From Pseudonocardia sp. 73-21 (GTDB taxonomy: Bacteria > Actinomycetota > Actinomycetes > Mycobacteriales > Pseudonocardiaceae): 64,000 nucleotides of DNA. Each line of letters begins with the position of its first letter. The stretch's first letter is position 1. Location of the stretch: contig NZ_MKVV01000093.1 in assembly GCF_001899645.1 (NCBI RefSeq), forward strand, positions 1 to 64,000. Reading direction: 5' to 3'. Below the pieces are notes generated by a model, which was not told the DNA's origin, searched no databases, and was given only the letters and a program-made list of their open reading frames with translations. Shown here in pieces: positions 50,110 to 60,063 of the stretch. Position numbers and translations under genes: made by a program.

Positions 50110-52689
50110 ATGGCCCCGCCCAACCTGACCCGCACCGACGCCGAGAAGCGGGCCTCGCTGCTGCAGGTCTCCGACTACGTCGTGGACCTCGACCTCACCG
50201 ACGGTGGGGGCAAGCCGGGGGAGGCCACGTTCGCCTCCACCGCGGTCGTCACCTTCACGTGCAACGCCCCGGGCAGCGACAGCTGGATCGACTTCGTCGG
50301 GGCCCAGGTCGCCTCCGCCACGCTCAACGGCGTCGAGCTCGGCGTCTCCGGCTACCGCGAGGACGACGGCATCGCGCTGCCCTCGCTCGCCGCGGAGAAC
50401 GAGCTGCGCGTGGTGGCCACCGGCCGCTACATGAACACCGGTGAGGGCCTGCACCGCTTCGTCGACCCGGTCGACGGCGCCGTGTACCTGTACTCCCAGT
50501 TCGAGACGGCCGACGCCAAGCGCCTCTTCGCGTGCTTCGACCAGCCCGACCTCAAGGCCCGCTACCGGCTGACGGTCACCGCCCCGGCCGACTGGACCGT
50601 CGTGTCCAACGCCGCCATCGAGAACAGCACCGAGGGTCCGGGCGGCTCGCAGACCCACCACTTCGCCACCAGCGAGGTCTTCTCCACCTACCTCGTGGCG
50701 CTGGTCGCGGGCCCGTACGCCTCGTGGCAGGACGAGTACACCGACGAGGGCGGCACCATCCCGCTCGGGATCTTCTGCCGCGCCTCGCTGGCCCCGCACA
50801 TGGACCACGAGCGGCTGTTCACCGAGACCAAGCAGGGCTTCGGCTTCTACCACCGCAACTTCGGCGTGCGGTACCCGTTCGGCAAGTACGACCAGCTCTT
50901 CGTTCCCGAGTTCAACGCGGGCGCGATGGAGAACGTCGGCGCCGTGACGTTCCTCGAGGACTACGTCTTCCGCTCCCGCGTCACCCGCTCGCTCTACGAG
51001 CGCCGCGCCGAGACCGTGCTGCACGAGATGGCGCACATGTGGTTCGGCGACCTCGTCACCATGCGGTGGTGGGACGACCTGTGGCTCAACGAGTCGTTCG
51101 CGACGTGGGCCAGCGTCATCTGCCAGGCCGAGGCCACGGAGTACAAGGAAGCCTGGACGACGTTCGCGAACGTCGAGAAGAGCTGGGCATACCGCCAGGA
51201 CCAGCTCCCGTCCACGCACCCGATCGCGGCCGACATCCCGGACCTGCAGGCCGTGGAGGTCAACTTCGACGGCATCACCTACGCCAAGGGCGCGAGCGTG
51301 CTCAAGCAGCTCGTGGCCTACGTGGGGCTGGACGCGTTCCTGGCCGGGCTGCGCAGCTACTTCACCGCGCACGCCTGGGGCAACGCCACGTTCTCCGACC
51401 TGCTCGGGGCGCTGGAGAAGTCCTCGGGCCGCGACCTGTCGGGCTGGGGCGCGCAGTGGCTCAAGACCACCGGCCTCAACCTGCTGCGCCCGTCGTTCGA
51501 GGTGGACGCGAACGGCGCCTTCACCCGCTTCGACGTCGTGCAGGGCGGCGCGCGGCCCGGTGCCGGTGAGCTGCGCACGCACCGCATCGCGGTCGGCGTC
51601 TACGACGACGTGGACGGCAAGATCGTGCGGACGCACCGCGTCGAGGTCGACGTCGAGGGCGAGCGCACGGCCGTCCCGGAGCTGGTCGGCGTGCCGCAGG
51701 GCACGCTCGTGCTGGTCAACGACGACGACCTCACCTACTGCGCGCTGCGCCTGGACGCCGGCTCGCTCACCACGCTCATCGACCGCATCGGCGACATCGC
51801 CGAGCCGCTGCCGCGCACGCTGTGCTGGTCGGCGGCCTGGGAGATGACGCGCGAGGCCGAGCTCAAGGCCCGGGACTTCGCCACGCTCGTGGCCGGCGGC
51901 TTCGGCGCCGAGTCCGAGATCGGCGTCGTGCAGCGGCTGCTGCTGCAGGCCCAGACGGCCATCGCCTCCTACGCCGACGACCAGTGGGCCGCGGAGAAGG
52001 GCTGGCCGCTGCTGACCGACCAGCTCCGCTTCCGCCTCGACACGGCTCCTGCCGGCTCCGACGCGCAGCTCGCGGTGGTCAACTCGCTGACGGGCAGCGT
52101 GCTGCCGACGCCGGTGCTGGAGCGGTTCAAGGTCTGGCTGCTCGACCCCGGTCTCGGTGGCGGGGAGGTCCCGGAGGGGCTGACGATCGACACCGACCTG
52201 CGCTGGCGGCTGCTGCACGCGCTCGTCGCACACGGCGCCGCGTCGGAGACCCAGATCGACGAGGAGCTCCAGCGCGACCCCACCTCCACCGGCCAGCGGA
52301 TGGCCGAGCGCGCCCGCGCGCTCATCCCCACCGCCGAGGCCAAGGAGACGGCCTGGATGCGCGCCGTGCACGACGACGACATCCCCAACGCCGTGCAGGA
52401 GTCGATCATCTCCGGCTTCGCCCACCCGGCGCAGCGCGGCCTGCTCGGCGGCTACGTCGAGCGCTACTTCGCCGAGGTGGCCGAGGTGTGGGAGCGGCGC
52501 ACGAGCGAGCGGGCGCAGTCCGTGGTGATCGGGCTGTTCCCGTCGCACGCGGTGGAGAAGTCCACCGTCGACGCCGCCGACGCCTGGCTGGCCGACGAGT
52601 CGCACCCGCCGGCGCTGCGCCGGCTGGTCACCGAGGGCCGGGCCGGGATCGTCCGGGCCCTCGCGGCCCGGGAGTTCGACCGCTCCTGA
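50110..52689 (+). CDS. pepN: Aminopeptidase N (M1)
   Basis: GAMENVGAVTFLEDYVF, HEMAHMWFGDLVTMRWWDDLWLNESFATW. Confidence 0.96.
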   Translation: MAPPNLTRTDAEKRASLLQVSDYVVDLDLTDGGGKPGEATFASTAVVTFTCNAPGSDSWIDFVGAQVASATLNGVELGVSGYREDDGIALPSLAAENELRVVATGRYMNTGEGLHRFVDPVDGAVYLYSQFETADAKRLFACFDQPDLKARYRLTVTAPADWTVVSNAAIENSTEGPGGSQTHHFATSEVFSTYLVALVAGPYASWQDEYTDEGGTIPLGIFCRASLAPHMDHERLFTETKQGFGFYHRNFGVRYPFGKYDQLFVPEFNAGAMENVGAVTFLEDYVFRSRVTRSLYERRAETVLHEMAHMWFGDLVTMRWWDDLWLNESFATWASVICQAEATEYKEAWTTFANVEKSWAYRQDQLPSTHPIAADIPDLQAVEVNFDGITYAKGASVLKQLVAYVGLDAFLAGLRSYFTAHAWGNATFSDLLGALEKSSGRDLSGWGAQWLKTTGLNLLRPSFEVDANGAFTRFDVVQGGARPGAGELRTHRIAVGVYDDVDGKIVRTHRVEVDVEGERTAVPELVGVPQGTLVLVNDDDLTYCALRLDAGSLTTLIDRIGDIAEPLPRTLCWSAAWEMTREAELKARDFATLVAGGFGAESEIGVVQRLLLQAQTAIASYADDQWAAEKGWPLLTDQLRFRLDTAPAGSDAQLAVVNSLTGSVLPTPVLERFKVWLLDPGLGGGEVPEGLTIDTDLRWRLLHALVAHGAASETQIDEELQRDPTSTGQRMAERARALIPTAEAKETAWMRAVHDDDIPNAVQESIISGFAHPAQRGLLGGYVERYFAEVAEVWERRTSERAQSVVIGLFPSHAVEKSTVDAADAWLADESHPPALRRLVTEGRAGIVRALAAREFDRS

Positions 52690-52693
52690 CCGT

Positions 52694-52723
52694 GGAGCGG
52701 GGTGGGTGCCACCACCCCGCTCC
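52694..52723 (+). terminator. Hairpin 4 bp after pepN stop
   Basis: Perfect 12-bp stem GGAGCGGGGTGG / CCACCCCGCTCC, 6-nt loop. Confidence 0.7.
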
Positions 52724-52797
52724 CGGTGTTCCTAGCAGTACTTTGTTAGGTGTGTCGCTCCCGCTGATCCGGTGGCTCGTGTGATCTTGTTTGGGTC

Positions 52798-53105
52798 GTG
52801 ACGCCGGAGGAGATGAGCCAGGTCAGGCTGCGGTTGGAGGCGTTTGCCGCGGAGATGCTCGGCGGGCTGGCCCGGTCGGATCAGCGGGCGAAGGGCGCGT
52901 TGTACCTGCGTGGGCTGTTGCTGGATGGCAAGCGGAAGTCGAGCAGCCGATGGCCGCGCGGCTGGTGTCGAGCACCAGCAGTTGCAGCAGTTCGTCACGT
53001 CCTCGACCTGGGACTACGGCGAGGTCCGCGGGCGGGTGGCCCGGTGGGCGCAGGAGTTCATCGACCCGCGCGCCTACGTCATCGACGACACCGGGTTCCC
53101 GAAGG
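52798..53105 (+). pseudogene. IS701-type transposase remnant, frameshifted and truncated
   Basis: VTPEEMSQVRLRLEAFAAEMLGGLARSDQRAKGALYLRGLLLDGKRKS / VEQPMAARL / GVEHQQLQQFVTSSTWDYGEVRGRVARWAQEFIDPRAYVIDDTGFPKG in three frames. Confidence 0.85.
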
Positions 53106-53279
53106 GTCGGCGAAGGGCAGTTCCAGCATCGGCGTGCGCTGGCCGGCGGCCAGGCTGGCCCCCACCACCACCATGTAGACGGCACAGGCCGAGGTGGCGA
53201 CGTAGGCGAGGCGACGCACCCTTCTGCTCCGACGACGCGTCCCGTCGACGAAGACCGGGCTCGTTGCGACGTCGTTCAT
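53106..53279 (-). pseudogene. N-terminal fragment of a membrane protein gene, cut off at IS701 remnant
   Basis: MNDVATSPVFVDGTRRRSRRVRRLAYVATSACAVYMVVVGASLAAGQRTPMLELPFADP then sequence becomes IS-derived; ATGA overlap with upstream gene. Confidence 0.7.
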
Positions 53280-54319
53280 GATCCATCCTGTGTGTGCTGG
53301 TGCGCAGCCGGGGCGCGGACGGCGTCCCGGACGGTCTCGGTGAAGGCGAACGGGGCCTGCTCGACCCCGCTGCAGTCGAAGGTCGCGGCGGCGGCGCCGG
53401 GGCAGTTCCCGTTGTCGCGCGCCAGGGACCAGAAGCGGACGTCGCGCAGCCCGCGTGCGGACGCCGCGGCCGCCACGGCGCGGGCGTCGGCGAGCGTCGT
53501 GACCGGGCCGGTGTCGGTGCGCCCGATCATCAGGGTGATGCCGAGCGACGGGGCGACCCCGGACGGGCCCGGCGCGGGCCGGAGGGCACGGAGCTGGCCC
53601 GACGTGGCGTCGACGGCGTCGGTCATCGCCCGGGCCCAGCTGTCGCGGAACGGGAAGTTCATGACCATCGCGTTGACGCCGAACCGCAGCCCGGCGGCGT
53701 CGGCGGCGCGCACGAGGTCCAGCGCCGGTGCCTCCAGCCCGGCCTGCGGCCCCGTGACCCGCAGCGTCAGCGTGATGTCGGTGCCGCGTGCGTCCTGCAG
53801 CCGCCGCAGCGACTGCACGACGGTGCCGGTGGGGATGCTCGCCTCGACGTCCACGTCGAGGTGGGTCGAGCCGGTGGCGTCGAGCAGCGCCCCGTACGCG
53901 GCCGCCGGCTCCCCGGACGTCGCGCAGGTGGTCTCCAGGTAGGGACCGTCCGCTCCGCCGGTGGCCACGGCGACCCGGCCGCCGCGGCCGCGCAGCGCGT
54001 CGATCTCCGCGAGCAGCCCGGGATCCGTCAGCGACCGCGTCCCTCCCCACGACGGCGTGCAGGCCCCGTCGGTGGCGAGAGCGAAGGCCAGGACCACGTC
54101 GGTGACACCGGTGGCCCGGGCCATCTCGACGAGCGGGGTGGGCCCCAGCGAGACGTCGACGTACGGCACGACCGCCGTGGTGGACGGGGCGGCAGCGGGA
54201 GCGGTCGCGTCCCCGCCCGGCCGCCCGGCGCAGCCCGCCGAGATCAGGAGCCCCAGCGCCGCCACGAGGGCACCGGGACGTGCGGGGGGCCGCCGTCGTC
54301 CCGGCCGGGCGCGCATCAT
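53276..54319 (-). CDS. Secreted lipoprotein with GH18 chitinase-like fold
   Basis: Lipobox LLISAGC; LDVDVEASIPTG, VTDVVLAFALATDGACTPSWGG, MVMNFPFRDSWARAMTDAVDATSGQL. Confidence 0.8.
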   Translation of the reverse strand: MMRARPGRRRPPARPGALVAALGLLISAGCAGRPGGDATAPAAAPSTTAVVPYVDVSLGPTPLVEMARATGVTDVVLAFALATDGACTPSWGGTRSLTDPGLLAEIDALRGRGGRVAVATGGADGPYLETTCATSGEPAAAYGALLDATGSTHLDVDVEASIPTGTVVQSLRRLQDARGTDITLTLRVTGPQAGLEAPALDLVRAADAAGLRFGVNAMVMNFPFRDSWARAMTDAVDATSGQLRALRPAPGPSGVAPSLGITLMIGRTDTGPVTTLADARAVAAAASARGLRDVRFWSLARDNGNCPGAAAATFDCSGVEQAPFAFTETVRDAVRAPAAHQHTQDGS

Positions 54320-54477
54320 CGCGTGGACTCCATCGTCAGGTCCGAATGGTCGCGGCGCGCTCCGTCATCCGGGCGCCGTACCCGAGCCTTCGGGAAGGGT
54401 CTCCGGCGCGTTACCGACAGAACGGACAGAACGGGCGCCGCCATCAGTTGTGACGATCGCCGATCGACGACGCTGCC

Positions 54478-54885
54478 CGGCGCCGGCTCGCGGTACTGGC
54501 GATCGTGGGGCCCGGGGTCACGGGCGTGGCCACCACGCTGCTCAAGCCCGCGCTCGGGCGCACCATCGGTCAGGGCTACGCGTTCCCCAGCGGCCACACC
54601 GGCGGCGCCACGGCGCTCGGACTGGTGGCCGCGTTGCTGCTGGTCAGCCTGGTGCGGCCGGGCCGCGCGGGCGGGCTGACGATGCTGGCCGTCGGCGCAT
54701 CGGTGGCCGGCGGATGCGTGGGCGCGGCCATGGTGGCCGCCGACGCCCACTACCCCACCGACATCGTCGGCGGCTACTGCACCGCCGTGGTGGTCGTGCT
54801 GGGCGGTGCGCTGGTGCTGGACGCCCTCAGCTGGCGAGGCCGATCCGGCGTGCGGCGCGGCGGAGCGGACCGCCCACGGGCCTGA
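54478..54885 (+). pseudogene. PAP2-family phosphatase, N-terminally truncated
   Basis: KPALGRTIGQGYAFPSGHTGGATALGLVAALLL...ADAHYPTDIVGGYCTAVVVVLGG; no room for N-terminal TMs before adjacent gene. Confidence 0.65.
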
Positions 54886-55150
54886 AGTCGGCGCAGCCCT
54901 CGGCGCCACAGGCGCCGCAGTCGTGGCCGGGCCGGTAGTGGTCGTGGGCGGCGCGGGGGTGCCCGCACGTGCACGGCTCGACGACGGTGGGCGGCGGCGT
55001 GGACGGGCGGTGGTCGTCGGGTCGGCGCTGGGCCGGGACGAGCGCGTCGACGTCCGGGAGGGCCGGCAGGCCGGTGGGCGGGGTCAGGACGGCCGAACCC
55101 GGCGAGGTCGGCCTGCCCCTCCGGGGCGTGCCTGGAACCGACTCCCCCAT
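54827..55150 (-). CDS. Hypothetical Cys-rich protein
   Basis: CTCGHPRAAHDHYRPGHDCGACGAEGCADFRPV; ATG at 55150. Confidence 0.6.
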   Translation of the reverse strand: MGESVPGTPRRGRPTSPGSAVLTPPTGLPALPDVDALVPAQRRPDDHRPSTPPPTVVEPCTCGHPRAAHDHYRPGHDCGACGAEGCADFRPVGGPLRRAARRIGLAS

Positions 55151-55274
55151 GTGGGTCTCCTTGCCGTTCGATCCATCCGGTGGCTCCCGGGAGCCGATGG
55201 TGCACACTATGCGACAAGATCCCCGCCTGGGAATCACCAACCTTGATGAAAGTCGACAGGACGGCGACGTTCCG

Positions 55275-56729
55275 TCACCGACTGGCGGGGGCGGTGAGTG
55301 GCGCGGCGGCCGGCACCCGCACGGCGGCCACGCATCCGCGGGGATCGGTGACGGTGGAGAGCCGCAACGAGCCGCCCTCACGGGCCAGCAGCTCGCCGGA
55401 GATGTAGAGCCCGAGCCCCGACCCGCCCGCCGACTCGTCGCGCACCCCGCGGCCGAGCACGGCACCCGGCTCCAGGTCCGGCGGCAGGCCCGGCCCCTCG
55501 TCGCGCACCTCGACCACCACGTCGGCCTCGTCGTGACGGGCGGTGACGTGCACCTGCGCCCCGGGGGCGTGCCGGTCGCAGTTGGCGAGCAGGTTGGTGA
55601 CCACCTGGGCGAGCACGGCCGGGTCGCCCCGGGCGCGCAGCCCCGGCTCGATCTCCAGGGTGAGCGCGGTGTCCCGGAGCGCCGCGAGGCCCTCCAGCAC
55701 GGGGCCCACCAGGTAGTCGTCGACCGCCTGCGCGGTCTCGTCGCCGTCGAGGATGCGGTGCAGGCGGCTGAGCTCGGCCAGCACGGCGTGCTTGAGCCGC
55801 TCGTGGTCCTGGCCGCCGTCGGCGCTGAGCAGGTGCGTGATGCCGGCCAGCCCGGCGAGGCCGTTGCGGAGCTCGTGGCTGCGCTCGGCGGCGAGCTCGC
55901 CGGCGCGTTCCATGTGCAGGGCCGCGGTGGCGAGCTCCTCCTGCTGCTGCCAGAACTCCGAGCGCTGCGTGGCCATCGAGCGCTGGACGATCTGCGCGAC
56001 GCCGATCAGCACGATGGCGAGCCCCACCAGCCGCAGCGCCGCGAAGACCAGGTTGGTGGTGGAGCTGGGCGCGCCGGTGGAGACCCGGTAGAGCTGCGCG
56101 ACGGCCAGCACGATGAGGCCCAGGCCGAGCCGCAGCCACGGGTTGCACTGGCGGCGGACGCCCTCCACGACGTAGGCGACGGCCACCGCGCTCCAGCCGA
56201 CCAGCACCACGACGGTGAGCAGCGGCCCCTCGACGAGCCCCCGCAGACCCGGTGTGTCGGGCAGGTCCAGCGCGGCGAACGCCGCGAGCCCGCCCACGAC
56301 CATCACGACCCACCCGCCCCACGAGCCCGTGGACCGCGGCGGCCGGATCGAGGCCAGCAGCAGCACGAGCGCGGTGACGTAGGCGACGAGGCGCGACGCG
56401 CGGTGGGCGATGTCCATGTCGGTGGCGGCCATCGTCGTCCACGGCAGCACGATCACGCAGTAGAGGACCAGGGCCGAGGAGATCCAGGCGAGCCGGGGTT
56501 CGTCGATCAGCCGGGACGCGACGAGCGCGAGGATCGCCGACCCCGCCCCCACCGCGGCGGCGGTGAGCGTCAGGATCTCGAAGGTGGCCTGGCCGGGCAG
56601 CGCGGCGAGCACCGTGTCGGCCTTCAGGAGGACACCGACCACCAGGCAGAGCGCAGCGACGATCAGGATGTCGACGAGGAGCCGGGACGACCAGCGCAGC
56701 GCGCGCCGGTGTACGACACTGTCGGTCAC
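55275..56729 (-). CDS. Membrane sensor histidine kinase
   Basis: Multiple TMs; H-box ERSHELRNGLAGLAG; N/G boxes QVVTNLLANCDRHAPGAQVHV...VEVRDEGPGLPPD...GSGLGLYISGELLAREGGSL. Confidence 0.93.
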   Translation of the reverse strand: MTDSVVHRRALRWSSRLLVDILIVAALCLVVGVLLKADTVLAALPGQATFEILTLTAAAVGAGSAILALVASRLIDEPRLAWISSALVLYCVIVLPWTTMAATDMDIAHRASRLVAYVTALVLLLASIRPPRSTGSWGGWVVMVVGGLAAFAALDLPDTPGLRGLVEGPLLTVVVLVGWSAVAVAYVVEGVRRQCNPWLRLGLGLIVLAVAQLYRVSTGAPSSTTNLVFAALRLVGLAIVLIGVAQIVQRSMATQRSEFWQQQEELATAALHMERAGELAAERSHELRNGLAGLAGITHLLSADGGQDHERLKHAVLAELSRLHRILDGDETAQAVDDYLVGPVLEGLAALRDTALTLEIEPGLRARGDPAVLAQVVTNLLANCDRHAPGAQVHVTARHDEADVVVEVRDEGPGLPPDLEPGAVLGRGVRDESAGGSGLGLYISGELLAREGGSLRLSTVTDPRGCVAAVRVPAAAPLTAPASR

Positions 56730-56837
56730 CTCGTCACACCTCCGCGTGGATATCGTCCGGCCGGGAGACGTGCATCGTAGTGCCCGGACGGTGACATTCG
56801 CGCCCGCAGTGGCCCGATCGGCCGGATGCGTCCTCTG

Positions 56838-57512
56838 TCAGCGTCCGCTTGCCCGGCGGTACAGCGCCACCGCCTCGAGCTGCGAGCTGACCTCCAGCTT
56901 CACGAGGATCGCCCGGATCTGGGTGCGCACGGTGGCGAGCGAGACCACGAACCGCTCCGCCACCGCCTGCGCGCGGTGCCCCTGGGCCAGCTCCGCGAGC
57001 ACCTCCCGCTCGCGCTGGGTGAGCTTGTCGAGCCGGGCCCTCAGCTCGGAACGGGCCGTTGTCTGCTCGTGGTAGGTGTCGATGAGCTGCTGCCGGCGCT
57101 CCGGCGCCATCACCGGGCGCCCCTGCGCCGCCGCCCGCACCGAGCGCAGCAGGGCCGGCAGCGGCGCGTTCTTGGGCACCCAGGCCAGCGCCCCGTCGGC
57201 GAGGGCTCCCCCGATGCGGACCCGGTCGGAGCTGCCGGACAGCACCAGCACCCGCCAGCCCGCGTCGATCAGCGGGGCGACGAGGTGCACACCGTCGAGC
57301 ATCCGGCCGTCGCGGTCGCGGCCCAGGTCGAGGTCGAGCAGGACGAGGCCGGGGTCGAGGCGGCGGACGTCGGCGAGGATGCCCTCCTCACCACCCGCGT
57401 TACCGCGCCAGTCGGCCCGCAGCCCCTCGGAGCGCAGGCTCAGCATCAGCGAGGTCCCGACGAGCTCGTGGTCGTCGATGATCAGGACGTGGTCGTGAGT
57501 GGAGATGGTCAT
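56838..57512 (-). CDS. LuxR/NarL-family response regulator
   Basis: VLIIDDHELVGTSLMLSL...VLLDLDLG...LTQREREVLAELAQGHRAQAVAERFVVSLATVRTQIRAILVKL. Confidence 0.93.
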   Translation of the reverse strand: MTISTHDHVLIIDDHELVGTSLMLSLRSEGLRADWRGNAGGEEGILADVRRLDPGLVLLDLDLGRDRDGRMLDGVHLVAPLIDAGWRVLVLSGSSDRVRIGGALADGALAWVPKNAPLPALLRSVRAAAQGRPVMAPERRQQLIDTYHEQTTARSELRARLDKLTQREREVLAELAQGHRAQAVAERFVVSLATVRTQIRAILVKLEVSSQLEAVALYRRASGR

Positions 57513-57592
57513 CCGCATCCGGACTGTCGGTGGTGCCGTCGTCGTCACTGTCTCACCCAACGATTCGGCTCCGCAGCCGGTGCGGTTCGACG

Positions 57593-57809
57593 TCAGGGGC
57601 TCGCGGCCGGCGTGGGCGTCGGCGTGGGGGTGACCGTGGGGCCGATCGACGCGGCCTGCGGGCTCGTGGAGGCCGTGGTCGTCGGCGCCACCGTCGTCGT
57701 CGGCGCGGCGGTCGTGGTGGTGTGTCGAGGTTCTCCACCGCATCACGAGCGCGATGCCGACCAGGGCCGTGACGAGGAAGTCGGCGACCTCCGCCTGCTG
57801 GTGGAGCAA
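57593..57809 (-). pseudogene. Small membrane protein with Thr/Pro-rich tail, apparently frameshifted
   Basis: MLHQQAEVADFLVTALVGIALVMRW in one frame; HTTTTAAPTTTVAPTTTASTSPQAASIGPTVTPTPTPTPAASP* in another. Confidence 0.4.
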
Positions 57810-57869
57810 CGCGAAGGTGACGGGAGGCGGACCGGACGCCCGACACCGGGCGGACGTCGGGCTGATGGG

Positions 57870-58976
57870 TTACCCCTTCAGGCCTAATCCAGCGTCGATC
57901 CAACTACCCCCCGTTACCTCGATCTGCGGTAGTTGTCGCCTGACCTCTGACAACAGGTCGGACACGAAGAGCAGAACGACGTCGGGGCGGGCGTCGACGA
58001 GATCCACCGGGGCGATCACGGGGATGGTCGTGCCGGGCATGCGACAGCCCTGCTTGGCGGGCGAGGCGTCGGCGACGCCGAGCAGCAGGCCGTCCTGCAG
58101 CCCGGCGAGGTAGAGCAGCGCCACCGCACGGGACGCCGCGGAGTACCCGTACACGCGGGCACCGCGGGCACGGGCGTCGGCGGTGAGGGTGCGCAGTGCG
58201 GCGCTGGAGACGTCCACGCACTCCTGGAGCGTCGCCACCACCCCGGCGTCGAGCACGCCATCGGCGGTCTCCGAGGCCACCAGCTCCGTGACGGACGTGT
58301 CGGGGAGACCGCCGCGGCGGGCCGCGACCAGCACGGTGCCGCCGTAGAGCGGGAAGCTCCATGCGTGGGTGACGGTGAACCCGTGCCGCGCGAGCATCGT
58401 CTGCAGCGCGGGCACCGAATAATAGGCGTAGTGGCCGAGGCGCACGGCGTTCCACTGCTGCTCACGCAGGATCGCGGCGAGGCTGTGGAACTGGAACAGC
58501 AGCGTTCCCCCGGGAGCCAGCGCGTCGACGAGCGCGGCGAGGGCCGCGGCCTGGTCGGTGGCGTGCATGAGGCCGAAGGACCCGTCGACGACCACGTCGG
58601 CGGGTGTGCCCGGCTCAGCCCGCCGCAGCCCGAGCGCCTCGAGCTCCGACCACCACGAGCCCCCGTGCGGGGTGTGCCCCTCGGTGACGGTGGCGCCGAC
58701 CGGCAGGAACCCGGCGGCGTGCGCGGCCACGACGGCGTCGTGCCGCTGCTCGGTGAGCGCAGCCGGTTCGAGCCCCTCGGGCTGGTCGGGCAGGTCGGCG
58801 TCGTCGGCGAGCTGGGCGAGGCCGCACCCGGCGCAGAGCCACAGCCGTAGCGGGAACACGGGGTCGGGCGCCGGGTCGTGCAGCGGCGGGAAGTACTCGC
58901 ACGCCGGCTGCTCCCCCAGGTCGAGCACGATCTCGCCGGAGGTGGACCGGCACCACCGGCACCGCAGCTGCGCCAT
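57870..58976 (-). CDS. SAM-dependent C-methyltransferase (Methyltransf_13/14 architecture), second paralogue
   Basis: MAQLRCRWCRSTSGEIVLDLGEQPACEYFPP...FQFHSLAAILREQQWNAVRLGHYAYYSVPALQTMLARHGFTV...VYGYSAASRAVALLYLAGL. Confidence 0.9.
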   Translation of the reverse strand: MAQLRCRWCRSTSGEIVLDLGEQPACEYFPPLHDPAPDPVFPLRLWLCAGCGLAQLADDADLPDQPEGLEPAALTEQRHDAVVAAHAAGFLPVGATVTEGHTPHGGSWWSELEALGLRRAEPGTPADVVVDGSFGLMHATDQAAALAALVDALAPGGTLLFQFHSLAAILREQQWNAVRLGHYAYYSVPALQTMLARHGFTVTHAWSFPLYGGTVLVAARRGGLPDTSVTELVASETADGVLDAGVVATLQECVDVSSAALRTLTADARARGARVYGYSAASRAVALLYLAGLQDGLLLGVADASPAKQGCRMPGTTIPVIAPVDLVDARPDVVLLFVSDLLSEVRRQLPQIEVTGGSWIDAGLGLKG

Positions 58977-58991
58977 AACGAATCCCCTCGG

Positions 58992-59606
58992 ATGGTCGAT
59001 AACCCGGACATGGAAGCACGCACGATGTCGCTGGCCGGGGTCCTGGTGTTCCTCCCGCAGGCCCACCACGACGAGCGGGGCTTCTTCACCCGCACGTTCG
59101 ACGCCGTGATCGCGCGCGAGCACGGGCTGCGCCCGGAGGAGTTCGTGCAGGACAGTCAGTCCCGGTCCCACCGCGGCACGGTCCGGGGGATGCACGGCCG
59201 CGGCGGGCGGGGCGAGTCGAAGCTGGTGCGCTGCGCCCGCGGTGCCGTCCACGACGTGCTGGTGGACGCGCGCCCGTCGTCTCCCACGTTCGGGCGGCAG
59301 ATGAGCATCACGCTCGACGACGAGTCGTTCGCCCACCTGTTCGTGCCGCCGGGCGTCCTGCACGGTTTCCAGGCGCTCACCGATGAGGCCGACGTCTGCT
59401 ACCGGATCGACCGTGAGCACGCCCCCGGCGAGGACCTGTCGGTGCGGTACGACGACCCCGACCTGGCCATCGCGTGGCCGCAGCCGGTCACCCTGGTGAG
59501 CGCGAGGGACCGGGCCGCGGGCTCCTGGGCCGGGCTCACGGAGGAGCTCCTCAGTGCAGGCGACGCCGCCCGCCGGCCTGGTCGGCCAGCATCCGCAGGC
59601 CGCTGA
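58992..59606 (+). CDS. dTDP-4-dehydrorhamnose 3,5-epimerase-like (RmlC fold)
   Basis: FLPQAHHDERGFFTRTFDAVIAREHGLRPEEFVQDSQSRSHRGTVRGMHGRGGRGESKLVRCARGAVHDVLVDARPSSPTFG; start may be 59010. Confidence 0.9.
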   Translation: MVDNPDMEARTMSLAGVLVFLPQAHHDERGFFTRTFDAVIAREHGLRPEEFVQDSQSRSHRGTVRGMHGRGGRGESKLVRCARGAVHDVLVDARPSSPTFGRQMSITLDDESFAHLFVPPGVLHGFQALTDEADVCYRIDREHAPGEDLSVRYDDPDLAIAWPQPVTLVSARDRAAGSWAGLTEELLSAGDAARRPGRPASAGR

Positions 59607-60063
59607 GCAGCCCGCCCAGGATGTCGCTCTCCTTGAAGGAGGCGACCATGCTCATCACCGCGAGCTTCGCGCCGCGGTCGGGCAGCCGCAGCCGCGCCTC
59701 GGGCCCGGTGACCACCTCGACCACGCGTTGCTCGGGGCTGACCGCCACCAGCACCGCCTCGGTGGTGCCCTCCAGCTCGCCGTGCAGCTCCGCCGCACGG
59801 GCGGTCGCGTCCGCACCCAGGTCACCCAGGTACACGCTGAAGCGCAGCCCGGTCTCCCGGCTTGCCATGGTCAGCGCCTCGTCGAGGCGGCTGAGCTGCA
59901 CCGGGCTGAACGGGTGGTCGGCGTGGGTGGGGTCCTTGTAGACCTCCGCCGCCGACACCCGCCCCGACGCCGTGACGACCGCGCCGTCGGGCAGGTCGGC
60001 GGGGTCGATGGTCGCTACCTCGGAACCGTGCTCACCAGCTGCCACGGGCACCTCCTCGTTCAC
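59551..60063 (-). CDS. DUF5130-family protein
   Basis: VSAAEVYKDPTHADHPFSPVQLSRLDEALTMASRETGLRFSVYLGDLG. Confidence 0.8.
   Translation of the reverse strand: MNEEVPVAAGEHGSEVATIDPADLPDGAVVTASGRVSAAEVYKDPTHADHPFSPVQLSRLDEALTMASRETGLRFSVYLGDLGADATARAAELHGELEGTTEAVLVAVSPEQRVVEVVTGPEARLRLPDRGAKLAVMSMVASFKESDILGGLLSGLRMLADQAGGRRRLH

Noticed and set aside
52791-53942. 383-aa plus-strand ORF across the IS remnant
   Set aside because: Only a few codons (VEQPMAARL) match the transposase; the rest is antisense to the GH18-like gene.
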